DNA of 64,000 nucleotides from Saccharospirillum sp. (GCA_022565595.1 JAIUML010000009.1:1-64000); one strand, 5' to 3'; positions 8,994 to 18,135 are shown, counted from the stretch's first letter. Notes: generated by a model not told the origin, from the letters alone. Numbers and translations are program-made.

Positions 8994-9461
8994 ATGTTGC
9001 GTACCGTAATGATGTTGGCTGTTTTGTTAATTCCGGGGATAAGCCTTGCGGGCAGCTTGAACAAGGTTATAGCCACACCAGAGGCCATTGCCGCAGCGCA
9101 GCAGAATGGCATGGTATTGATCGATATTCGCACGCCTGGCGAGTGGCAGGAGACCGGTTTGACGCCGGGAGCTGTGCCGTTACAGTTTTTTGATGCTCAG
9201 GGTCAGTACGATGCGGCAGCCTTCGTTGCATCGGTCGAGGCGATGGCCGACAAGAATACGCCCATTGGCATTATTTGCCGAACGGCCAATCGCTCCGGGC
9301 CAGTCGCCAGGTTTATGGCCGAGCAGGGTTGGGACGTTACCGATTATCAGGGCGGCGTTGTGGCTTTGGGCTATCACCATTACCAGCCCGTCAGTCTGGA
9401 GCAGGCTCTGGCCGACCTGCAAGGCTCGGCTTACTGTTCGACTCCTTTGGCGTCCTGTTGA
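8994..9461 (+). CDS. Periplasmic rhodanese-like sulfurtransferase
   Basis: This is a single-domain rhodanese with an N-terminal signal peptide (MLRTVMMLAVLLIPGISLAG, cleavage near residue 20), so it acts in the periplasm. The rhodanese core shows LIDIRTPGEW and the active-site loop ICRTANRS with catalytic Cys near residue 95. Such proteins carry sulfane sulfur on the Cys; the acceptor here is unknown. ATG 8994 is preceded by GAGGGTG. The last 31 bases overlap the convergent gene at 9431, and the C-terminus has extra cysteines (YCSTPLASC). Confidence 0.9.
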   Translation: MLRTVMMLAVLLIPGISLAGSLNKVIATPEAIAAAQQNGMVLIDIRTPGEWQETGLTPGAVPLQFFDAQGQYDAAAFVASVEAMADKNTPIGIICRTANRSGPVARFMAEQGWDVTDYQGGVVALGYHHYQPVSLEQALADLQGSAYCSTPLASC

Positions 9462-10351
9462 TCCGCCGTTGATGCTGCGTTGGTCTGTTTTAACCACTGC
9501 GACAAGGCAGGCTCTATGTTGTGCAGGGATTTGTAGCGGCGCTCGTCGTCGCTCAATTGCGTCAGGGCTTGTTCAAGGCTGGTCAGCACTTCTGGTTGCG
9601 AACGCAATTCCGTCAGTGGTTTGATGGCCACCTTGATGGTAAAGAGCACTGCTTTCGTTTGTGGCAGGCGCCGCAGGGTCTGACGCTCGGTGCGCAGAAA
9701 ACACTGGTTTCCAATGGTGTCTGCATCCTTGATTTGCTTACTCTCCTCGTTTCCGGGCTGGTACAAACTGTCATCCGAAACCACTGACCAGTTGGCTCGC
9801 CACACCGGCCGATCGACCTTGATGAACTGGAAAAACCGATTGACCTTGGCACCCAGGGTTTCTGCAAAACCTGGCACCGGCTGGTGGATGGCATCGAGCG
9901 GTTTGCCAATCTTCTCCAGCAGGCGCCAGTAGCTGGGGGCGCACAGACTGGCGGCCGTCAGCCGGTAGGCGCCTTCCATTTCTTGCAAAATGCACAAATC
10001 TTCCTGTACGCACCAGGAGGCCGGTAAGAGTGGCGCTTCGGACTCGGACCATGCGAAGGTCTGTGCCAGGGGTTTGCAATGCAGGCCGGCCGGATGCGGT
10101 TCATACCAATGCGGAAAGTGCTCGGCAAGATGCCCGCTCAATAGCTCAGCCACCTCAGCCTGAGCCGGGCGGGATGGAGGCAGCTCATTGAAAACCCGCT
10201 TCCCTTCCTTACGCCATAAGGCCTGCTTTAGCGCAGATTGGTGTGCCAAGGCTTCGTCCGGTTGAATCCAGTCGGTAAGGTCCAGTTTGTTCAGCCCCAT
10301 GCTGAGCAAGGCGCTGTGCTGTTGAAAGGCGTATTGCGACAAGGCTGTCAC
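9431..10351 (-). CDS. Heme-dependent oxidative N-demethylase-like protein (DUF3445)
   Basis: This matches the DUF3445 family, related to the alpha subunit of heme-dependent oxidative N-demethylases. Characteristic stretches are LDLTDWIQPDE near the N-terminus, VQEDLCILQE, and NQCFLRTERQTLRRLP, with a conserved late Arg/His region. I place the start at GTG 10351, 11 bases after the arsJ stop; the open frame continues upstream into arsJ but those residues are arsJ antisense-frame noise. The ribosome-binding site is weak. It follows arsR-GAPDH-arsJ and could be co-transcribed, but a role in arsenic metabolism is not established. Confidence 0.8.
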   Translation of the reverse strand: MTALSQYAFQQHSALLSMGLNKLDLTDWIQPDEALAHQSALKQALWRKEGKRVFNELPPSRPAQAEVAELLSGHLAEHFPHWYEPHPAGLHCKPLAQTFAWSESEAPLLPASWCVQEDLCILQEMEGAYRLTAASLCAPSYWRLLEKIGKPLDAIHQPVPGFAETLGAKVNRFFQFIKVDRPVWRANWSVVSDDSLYQPGNEESKQIKDADTIGNQCFLRTERQTLRRLPQTKAVLFTIKVAIKPLTELRSQPEVLTSLEQALTQLSDDERRYKSLHNIEPALSQWLKQTNAASTADQQDAKGVEQ

Positions 10352-10362
10352 CTCAATGTCAT

Positions 10363-11598
10363 TCAGGGCACTGGTGCGGACGCTGGAGTTTGCCGGGTTT
10401 TTGGTAATCCAAAGGAGAGCAAAGCGGCCAGCGCAATAAAAGCCGCTGAGACCCAAAGACAAACCGTCAACCCGTAAACCTGGAATAACCAACCCGATAG
10501 CACGGTACCGATCAAGCGGCCCATGGCATTGGCCATATAATAAAAGCCGACGTCCAGTGACACGCCATCGGCGTCTGCGTAGCTTACGATGAGGTAGCTG
10601 TGCAGTGAAGAGTTAATGGCGAAAAGCACGCCGAACAGCATCAGCCCGCCCAGCAATAGGATGACGCCCAGTTCAGGATGCCCCAGGCCCAGGGCAATCA
10701 GCGCTGGAACCAATGCCAGTGCGCTTGCCCAGCCAATGGCGGCTGTTCTACCTGGCCCCTGCCCTTTGTTGCGGCCGGTAATGCGCGGTGCAATGGATTG
10801 CACAATGCCATAGCCGATCACCCAGGCGGCGAGGAAACTGCCCACCCAGAGATGGCTCCAGCCAAGTGCCTGGCTCAGAAACACCGGCAGTGCCACCACG
10901 AACCAGACATCGCGTGCGCCAAAGAGAAACATCCGTGCAGCAGACAACACATTGATGGCTCGGCTCTTCGACAGCATCTGCCGAAATTTGGGTTTGTTTT
11001 TGGCGCGGCCCAGGTCTTTTTTCAACAACATCAGGCTGCTGATAAACACCAACACTAAGCCCAGCGTCATGGCGCCAACGGCCCCGGTAAAGCCCAGGGC
11101 TGCCAGCAAGGCACCGCCCATAAAAAAACCAACGCCTTTCAGCGCATTCTTGGAACCGGTGAGCAGGGCGACCCATTTGTAGAGTGTGCCCTGAGCTTCG
11201 TCCGGCACCAGCAGTTTGATGGCGCTTTTGGCGCTCATCTTGTTCAGATCCTTGGCGATGCCGGAGAGCGCCTGGGCGGCCATGACCCAAATCACCGTCA
11301 GCCAGGGCGGGGGCACCAGCAGCATGGACAGGGCAATGATCTGAAAACCCAGGCCAATGTTCATGGTTCGGTTCAGACCGATGCGTGCACCCAGCCATCC
11401 GCCGACCAGGTTGGTCACAACGCCAAAGAACTCGTAAAAGAGGAACAGCAGGGCGATTTCGAGTGGGCTGTAACCGAGCGCATGGAAATGCAGTACTACT
11501 AGCATTCGCAGAGCGCCGTCGGTCAGCGTAAAAGCCCAATAGTTGCCGGTAACCACCAAATACTGGCGAACACCGGCACTCAGGTTCGACAAGCCCAT
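10363..11598 (-). CDS. arsJ: MFS exporter of 1-arseno-3-phosphoglycerate, ArsJ
   Basis: ArsJ is a 12-helix major facilitator that exports the arsenate ester of 3-phosphoglycerate made by a partner GAPDH; this two-protein route is known from Pseudomonas aeruginosa. The protein here is 411 aa, starts [18 protein letters not shown] and contains the characteristic YFEFFGV/NLVGGW-type region (YEFFGVVTNLVGGWLGARIG). The start at 11598 is fixed by the one-base TGATG overlap with the GAPDH stop. The gene order arsR-gapdh-arsJ is the diagnostic context. Confidence 0.93.
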   Translation of the reverse strand: MGLSNLSAGVRQYLVVTGNYWAFTLTDGALRMLVVLHFHALGYSPLEIALLFLFYEFFGVVTNLVGGWLGARIGLNRTMNIGLGFQIIALSMLLVPPPWLTVIWVMAAQALSGIAKDLNKMSAKSAIKLLVPDEAQGTLYKWVALLTGSKNALKGVGFFMGGALLAALGFTGAVGAMTLGLVLVFISSLMLLKKDLGRAKNKPKFRQMLSKSRAINVLSAARMFLFGARDVWFVVALPVFLSQALGWSHLWVGSFLAAWVIGYGIVQSIAPRITGRNKGQGPGRTAAIGWASALALVPALIALGLGHPELGVILLLGGLMLFGVLFAINSSLHSYLIVSYADADGVSLDVGFYYMANAMGRLIGTVLSGWLFQVYGLTVCLWVSAAFIALAALLSFGLPKTRQTPASAPVP

Positions 11599-12605
11599 CA
11601 GACGTCTGCCTGACCTACCAGTCGAGCCAGTTCGGCGGTGCGGTTGGCGTAACCCCATTCGTTATCGTACCAGGCATAGATCTTGACTTGGGTTTCATTG
11701 ATCACCAGGGTCGACAGGGCATCGATGATGGCTGAGCGCGGGTCTGTCTTGTAGTCGACCGACACCAGGGGCCGTTCTTCATAGCCAAGAATGCCATTCA
11801 GTTCGCCTCCCGCAGCCTTTTTCAGCAGAGTGTTAACTTCTTCAGCCGTCGTGGGCCGTTGCACCTCAAAAACGCAATCGGTCAGCGAGGCATTGGCCAA
11901 AGGCACCCGTACCGCATGACCATTGATGCGACCTTTCAATTCGGGAAAAATCTCGATAATGGCTGTCGCCGAACCCGTGGTCGTCGGGATCAGACTGCTG
12001 CCACAGGCACGCGCACGGCGCAGATCCTTGTGCGGCGCGTCGAGAATGGTCTGAGTGTTGGTCAGGTCATGAATGGTGGTCATGGAGGCATGCTTGATGC
12101 CGAGGGATTCGTGAATCACCTTCACCACCGGTGCCAGGCAGTTGGTGGTGCAAGAAGCCGCCGTCACAATGGCGTGTTTTGTCGGGTCGAACAGATGGTC
12201 GTTGATGCCGACAACGGCATTGAGCACACCTGCTTCTTTAACAGGTGCAGTCACCACCACCCGTTTAACGCCCTGGTCCAGATAATCCTGTAACAGCTCG
12301 GTCCTGCGCATCTTGCCCGAGGCTTCAATGACGACATCGCAACCAGACCAGTCGGTATCAGCAATGGCTTTATTGCTGGTGACATTCAAACGCTTGCCAT
12401 CAACCAGAATATGATCTTCACCCGCACTGACCGGTACCGGCCAGATGCCGTGTACCGAATCAAAGGTCAGCAAGTGAGCCAGGCTCGGGGCATCCCCAGC
12501 CGGGTCGTTGATGTGAACGAACTGTACCTCTGGCCACTGAGCCGCAGCGCGCAATACCAGTCGTCCGATGCGGCCAAAACCGTTGATGCCGATCTTGATG
12601 CTCAT
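11598..12605 (-). CDS. gapdh: ArsJ-associated glyceraldehyde-3-phosphate dehydrogenase
   Basis: This is a full-length NAD-dependent GAPDH (335 aa): [10 protein letters not shown] for the dinucleotide fold, the catalytic SCTTNC with Cys152, His179 in [10 protein letters not shown], and WYDNEWGY at the C-terminus. In ars operons the enzyme is known to use arsenate in place of phosphate, giving unstable 1-arseno-3-phosphoglycerate for ArsJ to export. It overlaps arsJ by one base and lies behind arsR, so I read it as the detoxification paralogue and not the glycolytic enzyme. ATG 12605 has the upstream AAGGAGAATTGA site. Confidence 0.93.
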   Translation of the reverse strand: MSIKIGINGFGRIGRLVLRAAAQWPEVQFVHINDPAGDAPSLAHLLTFDSVHGIWPVPVSAGEDHILVDGKRLNVTSNKAIADTDWSGCDVVIEASGKMRRTELLQDYLDQGVKRVVVTAPVKEAGVLNAVVGINDHLFDPTKHAIVTAASCTTNCLAPVVKVIHESLGIKHASMTTIHDLTNTQTILDAPHKDLRRARACGSSLIPTTTGSATAIIEIFPELKGRINGHAVRVPLANASLTDCVFEVQRPTTAEEVNTLLKKAAGGELNGILGYEERPLVSVDYKTDPRSAIIDALSTLVINETQVKIYAWYDNEWGYANRTAELARLVGQADV

Positions 12606-12721
12606 TTCAATTCTCCTTGGTTCAGTCGCACATCAGGTTTCGCCTAACGGTGCGGTTAAAAAAAGTATGTATTGGAATTGCCTTGATTTGAGCAGTAGCC
12701 CACGCGGGCCAAAGCTATCGA

Positions 12722-13069
12722 TCAGTCACAACAAAGCGCAGCGCGATCGGGCCTGTCGGTCATGTTCTGCAGGCGTTTCTGGTCGGGGTTCACGTAGCTC
12801 TGGTTGTCTTCCGCCGTCTGGGCCAGTACGGCCAGGCACCAATCCGGCAATTGTGGATGCAGACGATAATAGACCCACTGGCCCTGGCGCCGATCCTGGA
12901 GTAACCCGCACTGGCGCAATGTCGCCAGGTGGCGCGATATCTTGGGTTGACTCAGCTCCAGGGCTTCAACCAGTTCGCACACGCATAACTCACCGTTCTG
13001 GCGTATCAGCAACAGAGTGCGCAGCCGGGTCTCGTCCGACAGGCATTTATAGAAAGCATGGGGTAACAT
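12722..13069 (-). CDS. arsR: ArsR-family arsenic-responsive repressor
   Basis: This is a winged-helix ArsR/SmtB repressor of 115 aa. The As(III)-sensing ELCVCEL motif sits in the third helix region, followed by the recognition helix SQPKISRHLATLRQCGLL and the wing DRRQGQWVYYRL. A C-terminal CC pair is also present. The ATG at 13069 gives the usual N-terminus (MLPHAFYKCLSDETRLR); a TTG four codons earlier is less likely. It heads the arsR-gapdh-arsJ unit and would dissociate from its operator on binding arsenite or a related trivalent form. Confidence 0.93.
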   Translation of the reverse strand: MLPHAFYKCLSDETRLRTLLLIRQNGELCVCELVEALELSQPKISRHLATLRQCGLLQDRRQGQWVYYRLHPQLPDWCLAVLAQTAEDNQSYVNPDQKRLQNMTDRPDRAALCCD

Positions 13070-13088
13070 GGCGTTACTCAACTGATTT

Positions 13089-13127
13089 ATATATGGCTAA
13101 TCGTATATCTATAGGGGGGCGTGTCAA
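13089..13127 (-). promoter_or_regulatory. Candidate arsR promoter and operator
   Basis: Reading leftward, TTGACA (13127-13122) is followed after 16 bases by TACGAT (13105-13100). Over the -10 region lies an AT-rich inverted pair, ATATA at 13089-13093 and TATAT at 13104-13108, of the kind ArsR repressors bind. The region is shared with the divergent permease gene. Confidence 0.45.
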
Positions 13128-13177
13128 CCCCGAATCTGTTGAAGTAGACTGTCGGCTTGTACAAGGGATGCCAAATC

Positions 13178-14383
13178 ATGCGCCAAACACTGGAAAATCG
13201 ATTTTTTCTGCTCTTGCTCGTTATTGTAACGCTCCTGTTTGGAGTGATTCTGAAACCTTTCTGGGGTGCCATTTTCTGGGCGACGGCCATCACCGTTATA
13301 TTTTATCCATTGCATTCAAGGCTGCTGGAAACGCGCCTGGGTAAGCACCGCTCACTGGCTGCGCTGGTTACCCTCCTGCTGTGTCTGCTGATTGTCGTTT
13401 TGCCGGTTTTGCTGATCATGACTCAGGTAGTACAGGAAGCCATCGGCCTTTATCAGGGCATTCAGGAAGGTGACCTCACTCCCGGCGCCTATGTGGATCG
13501 CATACGTACCGCCTTCCCGATCATCACCGAGTTCTTTCAACTTGTTGGTATTGATGCCGACAACCTTCGTCAACGCATCTCCGAGTTTGCCATCGCTGCC
13601 AGCCGCTACATTGCCCAGGAAACGCTCAGCTTCGGGCAGAATACCCTGAGTTTTATTGTCAGCCTGGTGCTGATGTTGTACCTCACCTTTTTCCTGTTTC
13701 GTGATGGTTCAAAACTGACTGACTTGCTGGCCAGGGCTTTGCCACTGGGTGATGACCGCGAACGCCGCCTGTTCAGCAAGTTTGCCGAAGTGACCCGAGC
13801 CACCGTGAAGGGCAACTTGATTGTGGCCATGGTGCAGGGTGCATTGGGCGGTTTTATCTTCTTTGTTCTCGGTTTGCCCGCAGCTGTTCTGTGGGGCGTC
13901 TTGATGGGCATATTGTCTTTGATACCGGCAGTCGGTGCTTCACTGGTTTGGGGGCCCGCAGCCATCTACCTTTATGCCGTGGGTGACTGGGTGCCGGCCA
14001 CAGTATTGGTCCTCTTTGGTGCCATTGTAATTGGCCTGGCAGACAATGTACTGCGGCCCATTCTGGTGGGCCGAGACACCAAGTTACCGGACTATATCGT
14101 GCTCTTCTCGACCCTGGGTGGGCTGGTTTTGTTGGGTATCAATGGCTTTGTTATTGGGCCCTTGATCGCTGCTCTGTTCATGACCTTCTGGGACATCTTC
14201 ATGCGCGATTTCGATGGCCCCATGGGGCTCGCCGGCGGTGACTCACTGGCGTCAGGCCTGCTTACGGACGAGCACCAGAGCGACCCCGCCGAGCAGGCCA
14301 GCGGCGGCCAGGATGAGCCTCAGGCTGAGCGGTTCAGCGACGAAGACGACGCCGCCCCAGGCCGCGAGCAAGGGCACCAATAA
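13178..14383 (+). CDS. AI-2E/PerM family transporter with unusual hydrophilic tail
   Basis: This is an AI-2E family (PF01594, PerM/YdiK-like) membrane protein with about eight membrane segments; members move small molecules or, in one branch, act as Na+/H+ antiporters, so the substrate is not predictable. ATG 13178 is preceded by AAGGGATG; an upstream TTG in frame is unlikely. The conserved part ends near IGPLIAALFMTFWDIFMRDF. The last ~50 residues are Gln/Glu/Asp-rich, lack family conservation as far as I can tell, and are encoded antisense to the end of the EamA gene for 132 bases. Confidence 0.9.
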   Translation: MRQTLENRFFLLLLVIVTLLFGVILKPFWGAIFWATAITVIFYPLHSRLLETRLGKHRSLAALVTLLLCLLIVVLPVLLIMTQVVQEAIGLYQGIQEGDLTPGAYVDRIRTAFPIITEFFQLVGIDADNLRQRISEFAIAASRYIAQETLSFGQNTLSFIVSLVLMLYLTFFLFRDGSKLTDLLARALPLGDDRERRLFSKFAEVTRATVKGNLIVAMVQGALGGFIFFVLGLPAAVLWGVLMGILSLIPAVGASLVWGPAAIYLYAVGDWVPATVLVLFGAIVIGLADNVLRPILVGRDTKLPDYIVLFSTLGGLVLLGINGFVIGPLIAALFMTFWDIFMRDFDGPMGLAGGDSLASGLLTDEHQSDPAEQASGGQDEPQAERFSDEDDAAPGREQGHQ

Positions 14384-15112
14384 TTGCAGGATGCCGGCCT
14401 GAACCCGACTCAGAGCGGGCAGGGCGGCGTACCAGAGCGCGTAGCCAACGCCCGAAGCCAGAGCGCCCGAGGCAACGGCCAGCCAGAAGCCGCGTGAGCC
14501 GATAAGAATATCCCCAGCGAAGGGCAGGTATAGCACTAATACCAGCGGAGCTGCGCGCACGAAATTGGCGGTGGTATCGGTAAGCGGTTGAGTCGAATGC
14601 CGACCAGCCAGCGTATAGCCAGCCCAGGCAAGGCCACTGATTGTCATCAACAGGAAACCCGTGACCGAAGGCGTGGCGAGGCCGGGCAATACCAGGTAGA
14701 GAAAACTGGCCAGCGCCACTACGATGCCCAGTTGTTCAAGCCCTCTCAGGCGTAACCCCTGCCAAAGGCTGACGCCGATCATCGTCAACTGGACGGTGCC
14801 AAACAGAATCAGCGCGCCCGTGGCTGTTTCCAGTTGAATATAGGCAAAGGAAAAGGCCGCAGCGTAAACAAACAAAAGCGTAGCCGACCGCCACGAGCCA
14901 GCCAGCACCCATTGGTGGTTAAAACGTCGATGCCGAACCACCATGATGGCCAGCAGCATCAAGGCTCCCGAGACCAGGCGAGCGCCGGTAAAGGAGGTGG
15001 CATCGATGCTCGGTTCGCTCAAGGCCAGCCTGGTCAGGATGGAATTGGCAGCGAAGCCGAGCAGTGCCAGGGTGGTTGTGATGATCAGGATTATTGAGGA
15101 TGGTTTTGGCAT
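14252..15112 (-). CDS. EamA/DMT-family transporter
   Basis: This is a ten-helix drug/metabolite transporter with two EamA repeats. The N-terminal half has the LGFAANSILTRLAL signature and the C-terminal half ends with LLAAWGGVVFVAEPLSL, a typical EamA closing segment. The substrate cannot be told. It starts two bases after the thioesterase stop, so the two are likely co-transcribed leftward. Its 3' end overlaps the convergent AI-2E gene by 132 bases; because this end is family-conserved, the overlap was probably created by extension of the other gene. Confidence 0.9.
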   Translation of the reverse strand: MPKPSSIILIITTTLALLGFAANSILTRLALSEPSIDATSFTGARLVSGALMLLAIMVVRHRRFNHQWVLAGSWRSATLLFVYAAAFSFAYIQLETATGALILFGTVQLTMIGVSLWQGLRLRGLEQLGIVVALASFLYLVLPGLATPSVTGFLLMTISGLAWAGYTLAGRHSTQPLTDTTANFVRAAPLVLVLYLPFAGDILIGSRGFWLAVASGALASGVGYALWYAALPALSRVQAGILQLLVPLLAAWGGVVFVAEPLSLRLILAAAGLLGGVALVLVRKQA

Positions 15113-15113
15113 C

Positions 15114-15533
15114 TCAATTCAAACTGGAAGCCGTCTCGGCCTGGGGCAATGCCCGTATCCGGCGGTTGTCGTCAATCGCTACGTAGACGATTTCTGTCTC
15201 GGTCACTTTCTGGCGCTCTTCGTCTTCCGGCATGCGGCTCCAGACTTCAATACCAATGCGAATGGAGCTGCGGCCCATGCCCAGGATACGGGTGTAGCAG
15301 CAGATGACAGAGCCAACACGCACCGGCCGTACGAAAGACATTTCGCCTATCGCCATGGTGGTGGTGCGGCCTTTGGCGATGCGACTGGCGGTGATGCTGG
15401 CAGCCATATCCATATTGGTGACCAACCAGCCACCAGAAATATCGCCGTTGGTGTTGGTGTCCTTGGGTTGAGCGACGACACGCAGTTGCAATTCACCCCG
15501 GGGTTGAGGGTTATCTTCGTCCAGTTGTTTCAT
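15114..15533 (-). CDS. YciA-like acyl-CoA thioesterase
   Basis: This is a 139-aa hotdog-fold acyl-CoA thioesterase. Visible family features are GDISGGWLVTNMDMAAS (the catalytic Asp and helix region), TMAIGEMSFVRPVRVG and GRSSIRIGIEVWS. YciA-type enzymes hydrolyse a broad range of acyl-CoAs in the cytoplasm. It is followed by the EamA gene with essentially no gap. The intergenic space upstream is shared with the Pho-box promoter of the first pst operon, which reads the other way. Confidence 0.88.
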   Translation of the reverse strand: MKQLDEDNPQPRGELQLRVVAQPKDTNTNGDISGGWLVTNMDMAASITASRIAKGRTTTMAIGEMSFVRPVRVGSVICCYTRILGMGRSSIRIGIEVWSRMPEDEERQKVTETEIVYVAIDDNRRIRALPQAETASSLN

Positions 15534-15639
15534 TATTGTGGGTTACCGCTTGGCAGAAGTGGGTGCAGGCGTCAGTATAGCGACCTCCTTTTCTCTTGAA
15601 TACGGCCAGTTCGTGCGAGTACTGGCAGTATTGTGACGT

Positions 15640-15673
15640 TTGACATAAAAGTGTCATCAAAATTTAATAAACT
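15640..15673 (+). promoter_or_regulatory. Pho box and -10 of pst operon 1
   Basis: Two PhoB half-sites, TTGACAT (15640-15646) and GTGTCAT (15651-15657), are separated by AAAA, matching the 7-4-7 Pho box. Ten bases later comes TAAACT (15668-15673) as the -10. The transcript would start about 30 bases upstream of pstS1. Confidence 0.75.
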
Positions 15674-15709
15674 GTCGTCTATCTCAATACACTACCCGAA
15701 GAGGCGTTT

Positions 15710-16747
15710 GTGAAAGCAGTCTGGGGCACATTGTTGTTGCTGTTGGTCAGCCTGATCACGGTTGCCCAGGCGCGTGAGCACATACGCATTGTTGGCTCTT
15801 CAACCGTCTTCCCCTTTGCAGCCGTGCTGGCTGAACGTTTTGGGCAGAGTTCCCAATTCCCATCCCCTGTGCTGGAAGCAACCGGCTCGGGTGGGGGGAT
15901 CCGTTTTTTTTGCTCGGGCGTGGGTGTGCGTTCGGCCGACATCGTGAGCGCCTCTCGTGCCATGACTGACTATGAGTTGAATGAATGCGCCATCAACCAG
16001 GTGGGCGATGTCATTGAAATTCAACTGGGCTACGATGCACTGGTGGTGGCCAACCAGCGACTGGCACCCGAGCTTGCATTGACCAGGGCGGATCTGTATC
16101 AGGCATTGGCTCGGCAGATACCCGACCCCGATACCGGGCTGCTGATGGCCAACCCACATCGCGCTTGGCAAGACATCAGGCCCGACCTGCCGGACATGCC
16201 AATACGCATCTATGGGCCGCCACCGACTTCAGGTACTCGTGATGCCTTTGTTGCCCAGGTCATGTTGCCGGGGTGCCGAACCGAGCCGAGCCTTGTCGCA
16301 CTGGCCGATCAGGATGTCGAGTTGTATCGTCAAGCCTGTGAAATGCTGCGAGAAGACGGTGTTTTTATCGAAGCAGGCGAGAGCGACGCCTTTATTGTTT
16401 CGCGTCTGGATACCGATGCCACGGCACTCGGCATTTTTGGCTACTCCTTTTTGAAGCAGAATGCAGATCGGGTGAAAAGCCTGTCGATAGAGGGCATGGC
16501 GGCAACGGAGCAGAGCCTGGCCAAGGGTCTTTACCCGGTCATCCGGCCCTTGTTCCTCTATGTGAAGGCGAGCCATCTGGGGGTAATTCCGGGTCTGGAT
16601 GCCTTCGTCAGCGAAGTCATCAGCCCTCAGGCACTGGGGCAGGGTGGTTATTTGCAGGCGCGAGGTTTGATACCGATGACTGAGGAAGTGCACTATCGAA
16701 TGCGTCAGTCCATAGAGCATCAAATGCACAAGGCAGCGAGTCGCTGA
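15710..16747 (+). CDS. pstS: Phosphate ABC transporter substrate-binding protein, first copy
   Basis: This periplasmic phosphate-binding protein delivers phosphate to PstCA. A signal peptide ends near residue 21 (VAQA/REH). Ligand-binding signatures are IVGSSTVFPF, EATGSGGGI, SADIVSASR and PPPTSGTRDAF. Its 345 aa are typical. The GTG start at 15710 follows GAAGAGG at good spacing. Its stop overlaps the pstC1 ATG. It is clearly diverged from the second PstS at 31168, suggesting a different affinity or condition. Confidence 0.95.
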   Translation: MKAVWGTLLLLLVSLITVAQAREHIRIVGSSTVFPFAAVLAERFGQSSQFPSPVLEATGSGGGIRFFCSGVGVRSADIVSASRAMTDYELNECAINQVGDVIEIQLGYDALVVANQRLAPELALTRADLYQALARQIPDPDTGLLMANPHRAWQDIRPDLPDMPIRIYGPPPTSGTRDAFVAQVMLPGCRTEPSLVALADQDVELYRQACEMLREDGVFIEAGESDAFIVSRLDTDATALGIFGYSFLKQNADRVKSLSIEGMAATEQSLAKGLYPVIRPLFLYVKASHLGVIPGLDAFVSEVISPQALGQGGYLQARGLIPMTEEVHYRMRQSIEHQMHKAASR

Positions 16748-18135
16748 TGAACACACTGCAACTGACCGTCCTGCTGGCTGGGCTTGCCGTCTTGTTTTTC
16801 TGGCTGGGCCGTTGGCGTGCTCGCCAACTGGCCAGGGTGCAGGGTGGTTTTAAACATCTGCATTCACGGCCGGATTATTACGGATTGGTGGCCGCTCTCT
16901 GGGTCGGGCTGCCGTCACTGCTGGTGCTGGTTATCTGGTGGATGCTGGAGGACCGAGTCATTGCCCAAATCGTTCTGGCTGCGTTGCCCGAGGCGATGGC
17001 ACCAGCCAGCGCAGCCCAGCAGGAATTAGTGCTGACCCGGCTGAGGTTGATCAATAGTGGGGCACTGCTGGTGCCGGATGGGGTGCATTGGCAACAAGCC
17101 ACTGAGCAGTTCCGGGTGCTGACCGAGCGCAGTCAGTATGGACGCCAGGCCCTGGTGTTGGCGCTGGCTGTGATTGCCGGTGCTCTGTCCTGGTGGCGAA
17201 TTCGGCCTGCCCAGGCGGCGCGGACGCAGATCGAGCGATTGTTGCATGGCTTCATTCTGTTGTGTACCAGCCTCGCGGTGCTGACCACGGCGGTCATTGT
17301 TCTCTCGGTATTGTTCGAAAGCCTGACCTTTTTTCAGGCGGTTTCGCCCTGGACTTTCCTGTTCGGCACCCAATGGAGTCCGCAAATGGCCATTCGCGTC
17401 GAGCAGATCGGGGCTTCCGGCGCCTTCGGTGCTGTGCCCCTGTTCGTCGGCACTCTGATGGTGGCTGGCATTGCCCTGGTGGTCGCCATTCCGGTCGGGT
17501 TGATGTCCGCGATTTACCTGTCTGAATACGCTCGGCCAGGCGTGCGCGATGTGCTCAAGCCCTTGTTGGAAGTCCTGGCTGGCATACCGACGGTGGTCTA
17601 TGGTTTCTTTGCGGCCCTGACCATGGGGCCACTGGTGCGTGACCTCTTTGCAGGTATTGGCTTCGATGGCGTTTCGCCGCAGTCGGCTCTGGCCGTTGGA
17701 CTGGTCATGGGGGTCATGATCATTCCGGTCATCTCTTCCCTGTCGGATGATGTCATTCGCGCTGTCCCCCTTTCCCTGAGGGATGCGTCAGAAGGGCTCG
17801 GTGCTACGCGTGGCGAAACCATCCGCCATGTGGTGCTGCCAGCGGCCTTGCCTGGCATTATGGGGGGCATACTGCTGGCCACTTCGAGAGCCATTGGCGA
17901 AACCATGATCGTGTTGATGGCTGCGGGCCTCGCTGCCCACCTGACCTTGAATCCGCTTGAAGCGGTGACCACCGTCACCGTTCAAATCGCCACCCTTCTG
18001 ATCGGTGACCAGGCCTTCGACAGCCCGAAAACCCTGGCCGCTTTTGCGCTGGGTTTGTTGCTCTTTGTCACCACCCTGGTACTCAATCTGATCGCTCTGA
18101 TCATCGTCAGGAGGTATCGTGAACAATACGATTGA
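16747..18135 (+). CDS. pstC: Phosphate ABC transporter permease PstC, first copy
   Basis: This is an integral membrane subunit of the phosphate importer. After an N-terminal region with two or three membrane segments and a periplasmic loop, the BPD_transp_1 core starts near residue 230 (FGAVPLFVGTLMVAGIALVVAIPVGL) and includes the EAA-type loop DASEGLGATRGETIRHVVLPAALPG-like contact region for PstB. At 462 aa it is longer than E. coli PstC but much shorter than the second copy (767 aa). It overlaps pstS1 by one base and pstA1 by 17. Confidence 0.93.
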   Translation: MNTLQLTVLLAGLAVLFFWLGRWRARQLARVQGGFKHLHSRPDYYGLVAALWVGLPSLLVLVIWWMLEDRVIAQIVLAALPEAMAPASAAQQELVLTRLRLINSGALLVPDGVHWQQATEQFRVLTERSQYGRQALVLALAVIAGALSWWRIRPAQAARTQIERLLHGFILLCTSLAVLTTAVIVLSVLFESLTFFQAVSPWTFLFGTQWSPQMAIRVEQIGASGAFGAVPLFVGTLMVAGIALVVAIPVGLMSAIYLSEYARPGVRDVLKPLLEVLAGIPTVVYGFFAALTMGPLVRDLFAGIGFDGVSPQSALAVGLVMGVMIIPVISSLSDDVIRAVPLSLRDASEGLGATRGETIRHVVLPAALPGIMGGILLATSRAIGETMIVLMAAGLAAHLTLNPLEAVTTVTVQIATLLIGDQAFDSPKTLAAFALGLLLFVTTLVLNLIALIIVRRYREQYD

